A stretch of 64,000 bases of DNA from Lawsonella clevelandensis (GCF_003241315.1 NZ_QFOZ01000002.1:62001-126000), one strand, 5' to 3'. Shown: positions 1 to 8,912, numbered from the stretch's first letter. Numbers and translations are program-made. Notes: generated from the letters alone by a model not told the origin.

Positions 1-48
1 CTCACGGCTTATTTGTACACCCACGTTTAAAGGAATCGACGAGGTTAG

Positions 49-897
49 ATGGATGGCGTTCTCCTGAATCAGGAGCTCGTCTTTCGAGTGATCGACTTGA
101 CGGGCGTATTCTGTGGAGGTTGTCTGGGCGGCACCGTGGCGCGCCGCCATAAATTTGATTTCGTCGGATTCCTTATTCTGGGTATTAGTACAGCTCTCGG
201 TGGCGGTGTACTACGTGACATCATGCTGAATCTCACGCCTATTGCCCTCACCAATGGTTCCTACCTTATAGCGGCAGTTTGTGGTGTGTTTATCTCCATG
301 GTGCTCCGCATCGATGACCGAAAATTCTGGATTAATCTTTTCAGTGTTATTGACGCATTGACCGTTGGGTCATGGGCAGCCACGGGCGCTTCAAAAACAT
401 TAGCTGCCGGGTTAGGGGTAGGACCTGCCCTCTTGCTAGGCGTTGTTACCGCTATTGGCGGGGGAATTATTCGTGACGTGCTCGTAGGCCGTACACCTGA
501 GGTATTTGGCGGCAATACACTGTATGCGACACCAGCATTAGCCGGTGCTGCCGTGGTCACCATGGTGCATGGCATTGGTTATCCTGGCGTCGGTATGATT
601 GCGGGCACTATCACCGGGGGTGCTCTCTGCCTACCTGCCCGGCTTTTCGGATGGTCCCTTCCGGATTTACCCGATTGGAGTATTGATTCGGCAGCGGCAC
701 AATTTCTCCGCAAGATTAAAGGTGATAAATCCCATCGGGCGAAATCCCACCTCCGTAATTTGCAGCGAATGGAAGAGCACGTCAGCCGCTCGCAGCAGGC
801 AGGTAATAACACTGGAAATGACGGTACAGAGGATCTTCACCCTCCAATAACTGCGGATCACTCTGATACCAGTGAGAAGGGCAACAAGACTGCCTAG
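49..897 (+). CDS. TRIC/UPF0126 family membrane protein, probable cation channel
   Basis: This 282-residue protein has seven or so hydrophobic segments and the two internal repeats typical of the prokaryotic TRIC (UPF0126) family. The glycine motif GGGVLRD is at residues 51-57 and its counterpart GGGIIRDVLVGRTP is near residue 140. Bacterial TRIC channels are trimeric monovalent-cation channels; ion selectivity here is inferred from the family. The last 60-70 residues form a charged, low-complexity cytoplasmic tail that is not part of the core fold. The ATG is preceded by GAGG with a 4-base gap. The gene lies 100 bases upstream of dgt on the same strand, and nothing in the context suggests a shared function. 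Confidence 0.85.
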   Translation: MDGVLLNQELVFRVIDLTGVFCGGCLGGTVARRHKFDFVGFLILGISTALGGGVLRDIMLNLTPIALTNGSYLIAAVCGVFISMVLRIDDRKFWINLFSVIDALTVGSWAATGASKTLAAGLGVGPALLLGVVTAIGGGIIRDVLVGRTPEVFGGNTLYATPALAGAAVVTMVHGIGYPGVGMIAGTITGGALCLPARLFGWSLPDLPDWSIDSAAAQFLRKIKGDKSHRAKSHLRNLQRMEEHVSRSQQAGNNTGNDGTEDLHPPITADHSDTSEKGNKTA

Positions 898-982
898 GGG
901 AGAACAACCCTAGCTAAGAATAACCCTGTGGCACACCAATAATGGCTGCATGTCCTGCTAGAGTACCTGTCAAAATGCTCGG

Positions 983-988
983 TAGAAT
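983..988 (+). promoter_or_regulatory. Probable -10 element for dgt (leaderless or near-leaderless transcript)
   Basis: TAGAAT lies ten bases upstream of the dgt ATG. No Shine-Dalgarno sequence is visible before that ATG, so transcription probably starts at or just before the start codon, as is common in actinobacteria. No good -35 hexamer is seen. Confidence 0.4.
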
Positions 989-997
989 AAAACCAAC

Positions 998-2350
998 ATG
1001 AGTGTTTATACCGATCACGATCTAGCCCGGCAACAACCAGAACATCCCAAGGCTTCGCAACTGGGAGAAACTGGCCATTGTGACCGGCGTAGTCCCTTTT
1101 CCCACGACCGCGCACGTATCTTGCATAGTGGTGCGCTTCGTCGTCTTGCCGATAAAACTCAAGTGGTTGGGCCGCAGGAAGGCGATGTGCCACGTACACG
1201 CCTTACCCATTCCCTGGAAGTAGCACAGATATCCGCTGGTATTGCCGCCGGTCTGGGGGTTGATGAGGATCTTGCAGAATTGGCGGGTCTTGCCCACGAT
1301 ATTGGCCACCCGCCCTATGGCCATAATGGGGAACGCGCCCTTGATGATCTTGCAGCAGAGTGCGGTGGATTTGAAGGGAATGCGCAAACACTGCGTATCC
1401 TTACCCGCCTGGAACCAAAAGTACTGGCAGACGATGGTTCATCACGGGGGCTTAACCTGTCCCGTGCAGCTCTTGACGCTATCTGTAAATACCCATGGAC
1501 TCGCCAACCCGGAAACAAAAAATTCGGTGCCTATGTAGATGATGCCGCCACTCTCGCATGGGTTCGGGAGGGCGCACCGCAGCATCGAAAATGTTTAGAA
1601 GCACAGATTATGGATTGGTCGGATGATATTGCCTACTCTGTGCATGATGTTGAGGATGGGATCCTCTCCGGCCGCATTGATCTGCGCGTACTTGGGGATT
1701 CCTCAGAATCCTCCGCGCTTGCCGCCGATGCGCACGAAACTTTTGGACTGTCCGCAGATCGTGTTGCCGCTGCTGCTTCTCGCTTGTGGGAACTTCCCCA
1801 TGTTCGTGACGTTGCGGAATCATGCGTATCCAATTCAATGCCACCATCTAACACTGCTTCTGCTAATGCTGTCCCTGCCGGCTCTATCCCCGTCAAGAAG
1901 TATTTTGGGTCCCGCGCTAACCTTGTTGCCCTGAAACAACTCACCTCGGAACTGGTGGGACGATTCGTCAATTCCACCATTGCCACCACCCGTGCCCACT
2001 ACTCCGGAGAATTGGGTCGCTACCATGGTGAACTGAAAATCTCGCGTGATATTGAAGCAGAAGTGGGATTACTGAAAACGGTGGCTGTGCGCTACGTCAT
2101 GCACAATGTGGACCATCTGCGGGCACAAGAACGCCAATATGACCGTATCTTCCGCGTTGCTAACTGGCTCATGAACGCTGGTGAAGGTGGTCTTGACCCT
2201 GTTTTCTGGGATGACTGGAAAGCTGCCTGCCAGGCAGACGACGATGCGGCACGTATGCGTGTCGTTGTTGACCAAATAGCCTCCTACACCGAAACTCGCC
2301 TGGAACGCGTCGACCGGGCAGCGGCAGGTATTCAGGCCGGTTGGGGATAG
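998..2350 (+). CDS. dgt: Deoxyguanosinetriphosphate triphosphohydrolase-like protein
   Basis: This 450-residue HD-domain protein belongs to the dGTPase family, which hydrolyses dNTPs to deoxynucleoside and tripolyphosphate. The metal-binding HD signature is clear in the N-terminal third: HSLEVAQ, then LAHDIGHPPYGHNGE about 40 residues later, and the WSDDIAYSVHDVEDG motif near residue 210. A stretch rich in Ser, Ala and Asn near residue 280 looks like a lineage-specific loop. It sits 61 bases upstream of dnaG; the dgt-dnaG pair is conserved in mycobacteria and corynebacteria. The start has no ribosome binding site, which fits the -10 box placed immediately upstream. Exact nucleotide preference cannot be read from the sequence. 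Confidence 0.92.
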   Translation: MSVYTDHDLARQQPEHPKASQLGETGHCDRRSPFSHDRARILHSGALRRLADKTQVVGPQEGDVPRTRLTHSLEVAQISAGIAAGLGVDEDLAELAGLAHDIGHPPYGHNGERALDDLAAECGGFEGNAQTLRILTRLEPKVLADDGSSRGLNLSRAALDAICKYPWTRQPGNKKFGAYVDDAATLAWVREGAPQHRKCLEAQIMDWSDDIAYSVHDVEDGILSGRIDLRVLGDSSESSALAADAHETFGLSADRVAAAASRLWELPHVRDVAESCVSNSMPPSNTASANAVPAGSIPVKKYFGSRANLVALKQLTSELVGRFVNSTIATTRAHYSGELGRYHGELKISRDIEAEVGLLKTVAVRYVMHNVDHLRAQERQYDRIFRVANWLMNAGEGGLDPVFWDDWKAACQADDDAARMRVVVDQIASYTETRLERVDRAAAGIQAGWG

Positions 2351-2411
2351 AACACAGAGAATATGATGGCTGTACCACACTGGTGCGAGCAATATAGAGT
2401 ATCCTCGAACC

Positions 2412-4391
2412 ATGGCTAAGGGACGGATTCCAGAAAGTGACATTGAAGAGATCCGTAACCAGGTACGCATCGAAGATGTCGTAGGGGAGTACGTTTCTCT
2501 CCAGCCTGCCGGCGTAGACTCCCTCAAAGGCCTCAGTCCCTTCACCGACGAGAAAACCCCGTCCTTTCACGTACGCCCCAACCATGGCTACTATCACTGC
2601 TTCTCCACGGGTGAAGGCGGTGACGTTTTCAGCTTCCTCATGAAGATGGAGCACATCAGCTTCGTAGAGGCCGTTGAACAACTCGCCGACCGTATCGGCT
2701 ACCGCATCAACTACCAAGGCGGCGGATCCACCACACCACAGCAGCGCGGTACCCGCCGCCGTCTCCTCCAGGCCAATGCCGCAGCTCACAAGTTCTACCA
2801 GGAACAACTCGAAACCCCAGAAGCCCAAGACGCCCGCGACATGCTTCTACAACGCGGATTCGACGAAGCACTCATTAAAGAGTTCACCTGTGGATATGCC
2901 CCCGCCGGCTGGGACACCGTCACCCGGCATCTGCAAAAACAAGGTTTTACATTTGAAGAATTAGAAGCCGCAGGTATCTCCAAGATGGGGTCGCGGGGAA
3001 CCCCCATTGATCGTTTTCACCGCCGTCTTATCTGGCCTATTAGCATCCCCAGCGGGGAAGTCGTGGGTTTCGGCGCACGTAAACTCTACGATGACGACAA
3101 GCTCGGGAAGTACATGAACACACCCGAGACCATGTTGTACAAAAAATCGAAAGTCCTTTTCGGTCTCGACAAAGCCAAGAAATACATTGCCGAATCTCAT
3201 CAATGCGTCGTTGTGGAGGGGTACACCGACGTTATGGCCATGTGGGCGGCTGGCGTGAAAACCGCTGTAGCCGCCTGCGGGACAGCATTTGGCGACGAGC
3301 ATTTGGCTATTTTGCGCCGCTTCCTCATGGACGACAACTACTACCGTGGGGAAATTATCTACACGTTCGATGGGGACGAGGCCGGTCAAAAAGCCGCCAT
3401 GCGAGCCTTCACCGGGGACCAACAATTCGCCGGACAAAAGTTTGTGTGCATTGCGCCGGGCGGTATGGACCCCTGCGAGCTGCGCCAGGCGGAGGGAGAT
3501 GTAGTCGTGCGGGATCTGATTGCGCGGCGTATCCCCATGTTTGAGTTTGCCCTCAGATCCTTGTTGAAAGAATTTGATCTGTCTATTCCGGAGGGGCGCG
3601 TAGCGGCACTCGCGCGTCTTGTTCCCGTTGTTGCGGATATTAGAGATTCCGCTTTGCGAGATGAGTATGCCCGTCAGCTGGCCGGCTGGTTGGGATGGAG
3701 TGACACTACGGAGATCGTTAACCGGGTGCGGAAGGAAGCGCGTTACGGTAAACGCCAACAATCCCGCGGGGCACGGCAGGGACACTCACGACAAACACAG
3801 CTGCGGGCACCTCAGTCGCAGGGAAATAGCTCGGGTGACGCTTCTTCTCGTTTTGGAGAAACTGTATCTGCCTCCAGTGGGCAGAATAAGCCCCGTATTA
3901 TTCGTCCCCGTAAGCCACTAGAAGGCAGTGAGGAGGGCCGTCAGCGGGCAGCTGTGCGCTTGGCTATCCAGTACCCTAAGACGGCTGGAGCGGGCTTTGA
4001 CGCGCTCGGTTCTGACGCTTTTACCTACCCCCTATACAGGACTATTCGTGACGCTATAGAGGCCAGTGGTGGCTGCACGAACGCAGTAGTGGATCACAAT
4101 TGGGTACCCACTATCCAGGGGCATATTGATGATCTTGTAGCTCAAGGTGTTGTATCTGAACTGGCGGTGGAAGCTATCCCTGTGGATCAGGAACATATAG
4201 TGAGCTATGCGGAGGGACTTTTCGCCCGGTTAGAAGAAGTATGGGTGGGGCAGCAGGTAGCGGAGTTGAAAGCTGCTTTGCAACGCAAGAATCCCGCTAG
4301 CGATCCGGAATACCAGGATATGTTTAAAGACTTGGTTGCGTTAGAGGAGTATCGCAGGACTTTGAAACAAGTTGCGATTGAGACGTTCTAG
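2412..4391 (+). CDS. dnaG: DNA primase DnaG with degenerate zinc motif
   Basis: This 659-residue protein makes RNA primers at the replication fork. The order is an N-terminal zinc-binding-type domain (about 1-100), RNA polymerase core with TOPRIM (VVVEGYTDVMAM and YTFDGDEAGQ between residues 260 and 330), a linker rich in Ser, Gln and Arg (about 440-500), and a C-terminal helicase-interaction domain. The usual C-x2-H...C-x2-C zinc ligands are mostly gone: Ser42 and Thr45 stand at the first pair, and only Cys63 of the second pair remains, with Thr66 opposite. Surrounding residues (KGLSPF, EKTPSFHV, GEGGDV) are otherwise conserved. I recall similar Ser-Pro-Phe/Ser-Thr-Gly versions in some corynebacteria. 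The start lacks a strong ribosome binding site; a TATAGAGT-like -10 is 12 bases upstream. Confidence 0.95.
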   Translation: MAKGRIPESDIEEIRNQVRIEDVVGEYVSLQPAGVDSLKGLSPFTDEKTPSFHVRPNHGYYHCFSTGEGGDVFSFLMKMEHISFVEAVEQLADRIGYRINYQGGGSTTPQQRGTRRRLLQANAAAHKFYQEQLETPEAQDARDMLLQRGFDEALIKEFTCGYAPAGWDTVTRHLQKQGFTFEELEAAGISKMGSRGTPIDRFHRRLIWPISIPSGEVVGFGARKLYDDDKLGKYMNTPETMLYKKSKVLFGLDKAKKYIAESHQCVVVEGYTDVMAMWAAGVKTAVAACGTAFGDEHLAILRRFLMDDNYYRGEIIYTFDGDEAGQKAAMRAFTGDQQFAGQKFVCIAPGGMDPCELRQAEGDVVVRDLIARRIPMFEFALRSLLKEFDLSIPEGRVAALARLVPVVADIRDSALRDEYARQLAGWLGWSDTTEIVNRVRKEARYGKRQQSRGARQGHSRQTQLRAPQSQGNSSGDASSRFGETVSASSGQNKPRIIRPRKPLEGSEEGRQRAAVRLAIQYPKTAGAGFDALGSDAFTYPLYRTIRDAIEASGGCTNAVVDHNWVPTIQGHIDDLVAQGVVSELAVEAIPVDQEHIVSYAEGLFARLEEVWVGQQVAELKAALQRKNPASDPEYQDMFKDLVALEEYRRTLKQVAIETF

Positions 4392-4505
4392 TCGTTCTTG
4401 TAGTAGAGCGTTTTAATGCTATTTGTTTACCCGTAATAACCTGGCAATTTGGAGAGTAGTGGGGTAGATAGGTAAGCTATCCATTCGTAACACCAAGGTG
4501 TTTAA

Positions 4506-4578
4506 TCCCCCATAGCTCAATTGGCAGAGCATTCGACTGTTAATCGAAGGGTTGTTGGTTCGAGTCCAACTGGGGGAG
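4506..4578 (+). tRNA. tRNA-Asn (GTT)
   Basis: A 73-base cloverleaf. The acceptor arms TCCCCCA and TGGGGGA pair fully, the anticodon stem TTCGA/TCGAA encloses the loop CTGTTAA with anticodon GTT, and the T arm contains GGTTCGAGTCC. The discriminator is G. CCA is not encoded. A T-run follows the gene. Confidence 0.97.
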
Positions 4579-4641
4579 CTTTTTTATTTCACTTCATCTC
4601 TCCGGCTATAGTTTTACGGCTTATACTGGCGGCAGAACACG

Positions 4642-4659
4642 TAACACACATTAGTGTTA
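4642..4659 (+). promoter_or_regulatory. Inverted repeat in the ABC-F leader
   Basis: TAACAC-ACATTA-GTGTTA is a perfect 6-bp inverted repeat lying between a candidate -10 (TATACT at 4622-4627) and the ribosome binding site of the ABC-F gene. It could be an operator or a small leader hairpin. The function is not known. Confidence 0.3.
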
Positions 4660-4683
4660 TTCCTGCTTCTTCAGGAGCCTCTT

Positions 4684-6438
4684 ATGACTAAGTCTGTATA
4701 TCCCACTGAGCATCCTGTTGAGCATTCTGCTGACGCGTCAGTGGATTTTGCAGACACTCAGCTTGTTGCTACCGATATTTACTATGACTATCCCGGAAGT
4801 CCGGTTCTCAACAACATCAACCTCGCTCTTTCTGCTGGCGATGTCTTAGGGCTGGTGGGGGACAATGGGGTCGGTAAATCGACACTGCTGTGGATTCTCT
4901 CTGGCCGCTTAAAACCCACTGCCGGACGTGTTACTCACCAGGGAACACGTGTCTTGGGTGCGCAAGAACTAGAAGCCCCCTTCAACTCCACTGGCCGTAT
5001 GTTGGTAGAGGAGGCCTTAGGGCCGGCTCGTCGCCGTCTACAGGCCTTGGAGGAGGCAGCTAATGCTATGGCCACCGCCGACGACCCTGACGCTGCTACA
5101 CAGGCGGAACGACGCTACACGGACATTTATAACGATGTAGTAGCGCATGATGCATGGGATGCTGAACATAACGCGGAAGTAGTTTTAGACAACCTTGGTC
5201 TTACCGGGGAAGGACCCACCGGAGATTTACTTGACCAGCGCACTATTGATATGTGCGGCGGCGAGAGGGCCCGTTTGGGACTTGCTCTGGCTCTGATTCG
5301 TGCCCCCGAGATTTTGCTTTTGGATGAACCCACAAACCATCTTGACGGGCGTGGCCGTGAACTTGTGGCGAAAACGATTCGTGAACACCCCGGCATTGTG
5401 ATTCTTGCTACCCACGACCGCGATTTTTTGGATGAAACCTGTACCCACATTGGCGATATTGTTCGCAACCGGGAAGGCATGGGCTTCTTCACCGGTAACT
5501 GGACGCAATACGATAAACACCGCCGCCATGAACGACAACTCTGGGAACACCAGTGGCGTACGGAGGAACACCAGCGGGACCACTTGGAAACCACGATTGA
5601 GAAGGATGCGCGTGACGTTTCCCCCGGGCGTGCCCGCCACGATAATGACAAAATGTCCTATAACCAGGCCGGTGGCCGGGTAGAAAAGCAGATCGCTCGA
5701 CGTGTTCGCGCAGCCCGCCAAAAACTTGCTGATTTGGATGAAAATGGGGTGGCGAAGCCGCCCGTGCTGTTGGGTTTCCACGCCCCTCTGGCAAAGGCTC
5801 CTAGTGGTAAACGCGTGGCTGCCGGATCCGACGAGGATTACCACCTGAAACTGCGTGGTGTGGTGGTACCACAGCGTCTGCGAGTCGGTTCGCTCACTAT
5901 CCGTCCGGGGGAGACCGTCATTATTACGGGTCCTAATGGGGCGGGTAAATCCAGCCTGCTGCATGTTATTACCGGTGCGCTTAAGCCGGAAGCTGGGGAA
6001 GTGAAGATAGGGCAGGGGGCTCGACTGGCTATTCTGGAACAGGTGCAGCAGTGGGATGATCCTACGAAGAGTGCTGCTGAGCTGTATAACTTTGCTGCTA
6101 CGCCGCAGTCACTTGACCTTGATGAACTGGGCCTTATCACGCCAGAAGATGCAAAACGCCCTGTCGGTGACCTTTCCCTGGGACAGCAGCGCCGGGTGGC
6201 GTTGGTTCTCCTGGTGGCGAATCCGCCTGAGATTCTGCTGATGGATGAGCCCACTAACCATCTGAGTGTGGATCTTATTGAGGAAGTACAGGACGCTGTT
6301 GAACAGTGCGAGGGCACTGTGGTGATAGTGACACACGATCAGCGCATGATTGACCGTATTGAGGCTCGTCATCTTGTTGTGAAAGATGGTGTTGTGGAGG
6401 AACTTCCGCGTGGGGTAATGCCGGACGTCTTTTCGTAA
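4684..6438 (+). CDS. ABC-F subfamily ATPase, ribosome-associated
   Basis: This 584-residue protein contains two ABC nucleotide-binding domains and no membrane segments, the hallmark of ABC-F translation factors and ribosome-protection proteins. Walker A motifs are GDNGVGKST (59-67) and GPNGAGKSS in the second half. Signatures are CGGERARL and LSLGQQRR, and both Walker B regions end in DEPTNHL. A charged linker of about 80-100 residues joins the domains. An in-frame ATG at 4654 exists, but the chosen ATG at 4684 follows CAGGAG with a 6-base gap. It resembles actinobacterial TlrC/OleB-like proteins, so antibiotic resistance is possible, but a housekeeping translational role is equally likely from sequence alone. 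Confidence 0.85.
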   Translation: MTKSVYPTEHPVEHSADASVDFADTQLVATDIYYDYPGSPVLNNINLALSAGDVLGLVGDNGVGKSTLLWILSGRLKPTAGRVTHQGTRVLGAQELEAPFNSTGRMLVEEALGPARRRLQALEEAANAMATADDPDAATQAERRYTDIYNDVVAHDAWDAEHNAEVVLDNLGLTGEGPTGDLLDQRTIDMCGGERARLGLALALIRAPEILLLDEPTNHLDGRGRELVAKTIREHPGIVILATHDRDFLDETCTHIGDIVRNREGMGFFTGNWTQYDKHRRHERQLWEHQWRTEEHQRDHLETTIEKDARDVSPGRARHDNDKMSYNQAGGRVEKQIARRVRAARQKLADLDENGVAKPPVLLGFHAPLAKAPSGKRVAAGSDEDYHLKLRGVVVPQRLRVGSLTIRPGETVIITGPNGAGKSSLLHVITGALKPEAGEVKIGQGARLAILEQVQQWDDPTKSAAELYNFAATPQSLDLDELGLITPEDAKRPVGDLSLGQQRRVALVLLVANPPEILLMDEPTNHLSVDLIEEVQDAVEQCEGTVVIVTHDQRMIDRIEARHLVVKDGVVEELPRGVMPDVFS

Positions 6439-6502
6439 CACTGTCTTTGTTGGGGGCGTGCGTGGCCGGTAGAGATGCATAGTTCGGACTATTCTGGAAA
6501 CC

Positions 6503-7132
6503 ATGACAGACCATACATCTGCAGACTGGGACGCTCGCTATAGTGCTACACCTGCTCCGTGGGGAGGGACCCCTGCCGCGGCAGTCGTGGAGCGCCTTTC
6601 TACTATGGAGCCCGGAACAGCTCTTGATTTGGGCTGTGGTGATGGCCGCCATGCTCGTTTGCTGGCGCAGATGGGCTGGGATGTTGTGGGGGTTGATCTT
6701 TCCCCGGAGGCTATTCGGATTGCGCAGGAGCATGATTCGCTTGGTCCGAAGATCATCTACACAGTTGGTGACGTCTGCACGTGGGTGCCGGTTTATGACG
6801 CCCAGGTGACGGAAGATGAGCGCTTCAAATCTGGGAAGTTTGACCTTGTTTTGGGGGCCTATCTGCATTTACCCATGCAGCAGTTGCGTGATGTGCTGAA
6901 GCGCAGTCAGGCATGGTTGAAGCCACAGGGAGCGCTTCTCTATTTGGGTCATGCGGCAGAGAATCTACGGCATGGTATTGGTGGCCCGCAGGACTCCGCG
7001 GTTTTGCCAACGGTGGCGGATCTGGCTAGTGCTAGCGCCGGGATGCGCGTTATTCGCTTGGAACACATGGTGCGCCCAGCGGGCCACGCGCAGGCTGTAG
7101 ATGTTCTCCTGCACGCAGAAAACTGGGGCTAG
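6503..7132 (+). CDS. Class I SAM-dependent methyltransferase
   Basis: This 209-residue protein carries the class I methyltransferase fold. Motif I is ALDLGCGDGRHARLL near residue 40, followed by an acidic residue ending strand 2 in VVGVDLS. Later strand motifs are FDLVLGAYLHLP near 120 and GALLYLGHA near 150. The N-terminal WDARY-x(n)-PWG pattern resembles the TehB and thiopurine-methyltransferase-like group common in actinobacteria. The substrate is not predictable. The gene ends only 12 bases from the end of the convergent metal exporter gene, with no terminator visible between them. Confidence 0.85.
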   Translation: MTDHTSADWDARYSATPAPWGGTPAAAVVERLSTMEPGTALDLGCGDGRHARLLAQMGWDVVGVDLSPEAIRIAQEHDSLGPKIIYTVGDVCTWVPVYDAQVTEDERFKSGKFDLVLGAYLHLPMQQLRDVLKRSQAWLKPQGALLYLGHAAENLRHGIGGPQDSAVLPTVADLASASAGMRVIRLEHMVRPAGHAQAVDVLLHAENWG

Positions 7133-7144
7133 CCAAACAAGCTA

Positions 7145-8077
7145 CTAGCAGCACGCTTTGGCGGTGTCGCAGCATTCTGTGGGGCTTTCCATCTGCACTG
7201 TGACGTGGTGTAGGTGGTATTTCTGTTCCATGAGTGTCTGCACGTCGCGGCGTGTATCCGGATTAGTACTAACAACGTGGACAGATCCGATATTGTCCTC
7301 GGTGGTGAGACTCCATACATGGAAGTGATGGACAGCTTGGACACCATCAAGGGCTAAAATCTCGTCGCGGAGTGCCGTCGTGTCAATGTCTTCGGGGGTT
7401 CCTTGGAGGATGACGTTACCTACTTGGCGTAGCAGTGTGAAGGCGCGGGGGAGAACCCACAGTGCAATGAGAACTGCGGCGACAATGTCTGCATAGACCC
7501 AGCCGGTGAAATAGGTGATAGCGCCGGAGATGAGAACGCCGACGGAGCCGATCATGTCGGCTAGAACTTCTAGATAAGCGCCTTTGACGTTGATGGACTC
7601 GTCTTTTCCGCCTCGCATGGCGAGGAAGGCAAAGAAGTTCATGAGGAGGCCGACAACCGCCACGATGGCGACAGGTAGGCCCTGTACTTCTACTGGATTA
7701 ATGAGTCGTTTTACGGCCTCAACAACAATGATGACGGCTACCACTAGAAGTAATAGGGCATTGAATCCGGCGGCAATGACTTCTACGCGGCGAAGTCCAT
7801 AGCTATGTTGCGGGGTGGGGGAGGTTTTAGAGCCAATACGAATAGCGACGAGGGCCGTGCATAGTCCAAAAACATCGGTGAAGGCGTGTGCTGAATCTGA
7901 GAGGAGGGCGAGTGAGCCGGAGAGAATACCAACAATAATTTGGGTGATGACGGTAACGAGTCCCAGACCGATTGCTACGCCGATGCGCCATTGTGGAGTG
8001 TGAGAGAGTTGTTCGGTATTGGCATGGTCATGAGTGTGGCCATGGATGTGACCGTGCGTGTGAATGGAAGAGTCCAT
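7145..8077 (-). CDS. Cation diffusion facilitator (CDF) metal exporter
   Basis: This 310-residue integral membrane protein is of the CzcD/ZnT type and exports divalent metals such as zinc by proton antiport. It has a His-rich N-terminus (HTHGHIHGHTHDH), six membrane segments with the metal-site motif SDSAHAFTD in the second helix, and a cytoplasmic C-terminal domain with HHFHVWSLT. The C-terminus is Cys-rich (CCDTAKACC) and may bind metal. A perfect 15-bp palindrome starts 5 bases upstream of the ATG and includes the ribosome binding site, suggesting control by an ArsR/SmtB-type metal sensor. No such regulator gene is in the window. Metal specificity is inferred only from the family. Confidence 0.93.
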   Translation of the reverse strand: MDSSIHTHGHIHGHTHDHANTEQLSHTPQWRIGVAIGLGLVTVITQIIVGILSGSLALLSDSAHAFTDVFGLCTALVAIRIGSKTSPTPQHSYGLRRVEVIAAGFNALLLLVVAVIIVVEAVKRLINPVEVQGLPVAIVAVVGLLMNFFAFLAMRGGKDESINVKGAYLEVLADMIGSVGVLISGAITYFTGWVYADIVAAVLIALWVLPRAFTLLRQVGNVILQGTPEDIDTTALRDEILALDGVQAVHHFHVWSLTTEDNIGSVHVVSTNPDTRRDVQTLMEQKYHLHHVTVQMESPTECCDTAKACC

Positions 8078-8082
8078 GATCC

Positions 8083-8120
8083 CTCTCTAATATATGCGTG
8101 ATAATGCATATATTAGAGAG
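8083..8120 (-). promoter_or_regulatory. Perfect palindrome, probable metal-sensor operator
   Basis: Two 15-base arms (8083-8097 and 8106-8120) are exact reverse complements separated by 8 bases. The core TAATATATGC...GCATATATTA resembles the 12-2-12 imperfect dyads bound by ArsR/SmtB family repressors. On the transcript the 3' arm carries AGAGAGGG, the ribosome binding site of the exporter, so the RNA could also fold to hide it. Confidence 0.7.
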
Positions 8121-8238
8121 TTGTATTCACGTTAGCAAGAGAATATGAGGGGATAATCTTGTTAAAGAGATATTTGAAATGCGTGTGATCAGTAATTTTA
8201 GTAGTTCTTCGTCATTTCTCATGATATGACCATGCTGT

Positions 8239-8265
8239 GGGTGATCTGGCTATGCCAGATCACCC
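8239..8265 (-). terminator. Strong hairpin downstream of HicB-like gene
   Basis: GGGTGATCTGGC and GCCAGATCACCC pair perfectly over 12 bp around a TAT loop. It lies 30 bases past the stop of the minus-strand HicB-like gene and upstream of the exporter. There is no clear T-tract, so factor-independent termination is probable rather than certain. Confidence 0.5.
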
Positions 8266-8294
8266 TTCGCTCTGCATTTGTTACTTAATTACCG

Positions 8295-8681
8295 TCAGTC
8301 TTGCAGCTTTGAGAGTTTCTGGACACGATGAGAACTGATATTCAACAAAGTTCCTATATCGCGGAGTTTTAGACCATGTTCTACGAGCTTTTGTACTGTA
8401 TCTCTCATACAATTTGAGGCTTGCTCTTGCAACTTTTTTGCTTGTTGGTCAAGTTCACGTGCCTGCTTAGCTAGTTCTTCTACTTCTCCCTGTACCTGGA
8501 TAACAATGGTTGCATTCTCCGGATCTTTAGTAATCTCCGGGAACAAGGTTAAAGCGTCACGTACCATATCTGGTATTTGGTCTAGCCGTCGCGTTTGAGT
8601 GATAATTTCCGGATATTCTTCGAGTTGAATGACCCACCAGTCATCACCTTGTTCCGTAATAGCTGTATAAGTATTTTCCAT
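8295..8681 (-). CDS. HicB-like protein with C-terminal helix-turn-helix
   Basis: A 128-residue protein. Residues 1-60 read like the HicB antitoxin fold (YTAITEQGDDWWVIQL, then a DALTLFPEI helix). A Gln/Glu/Lys-rich coiled-coil stretch spans about 70-95, and residues 100-128 form an apparent HTH (GLKLRDIGTLLNISSHRVQKL). The start was moved to the internal ATG at 8681, which follows GAGGAAAA with a suitable gap, rather than the upstream ATG at 8714. No HicA-type toxin of about 60 residues is found next to it. Its neighbour upstream is a frameshifted HTH gene, so the pair may be a worn remnant of a toxin-antitoxin-like or regulatory module. Confidence 0.6.
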   Translation of the reverse strand: MENTYTAITEQGDDWWVIQLEEYPEIITQTRRLDQIPDMVRDALTLFPEITKDPENATIVIQVQGEVEELAKQARELDQQAKKLQEQASNCMRDTVQKLVEHGLKLRDIGTLLNISSHRVQKLSKLQD

Positions 8682-8912
8682 TGTTTGTTTTTCCTCGTCC
8701 GCACAACCATGCAAAAACTGCGATAGATGCAGTTCATATCAAGCAGAATACTATCCACCTGTAACAATAAAAAGGGCTTCCGCTAGAGCTATCGTCAAAC
8801 AAGTTTGTCTGTTGTTTAGGCTTATGCGGTGCCCTTGTCATTCCGATGGCGGCAGAGGTACTTACTTTTACCTACCGTTTATAGCCTTGTACTTCTTCAA
8901 GCAAAACTTCTG

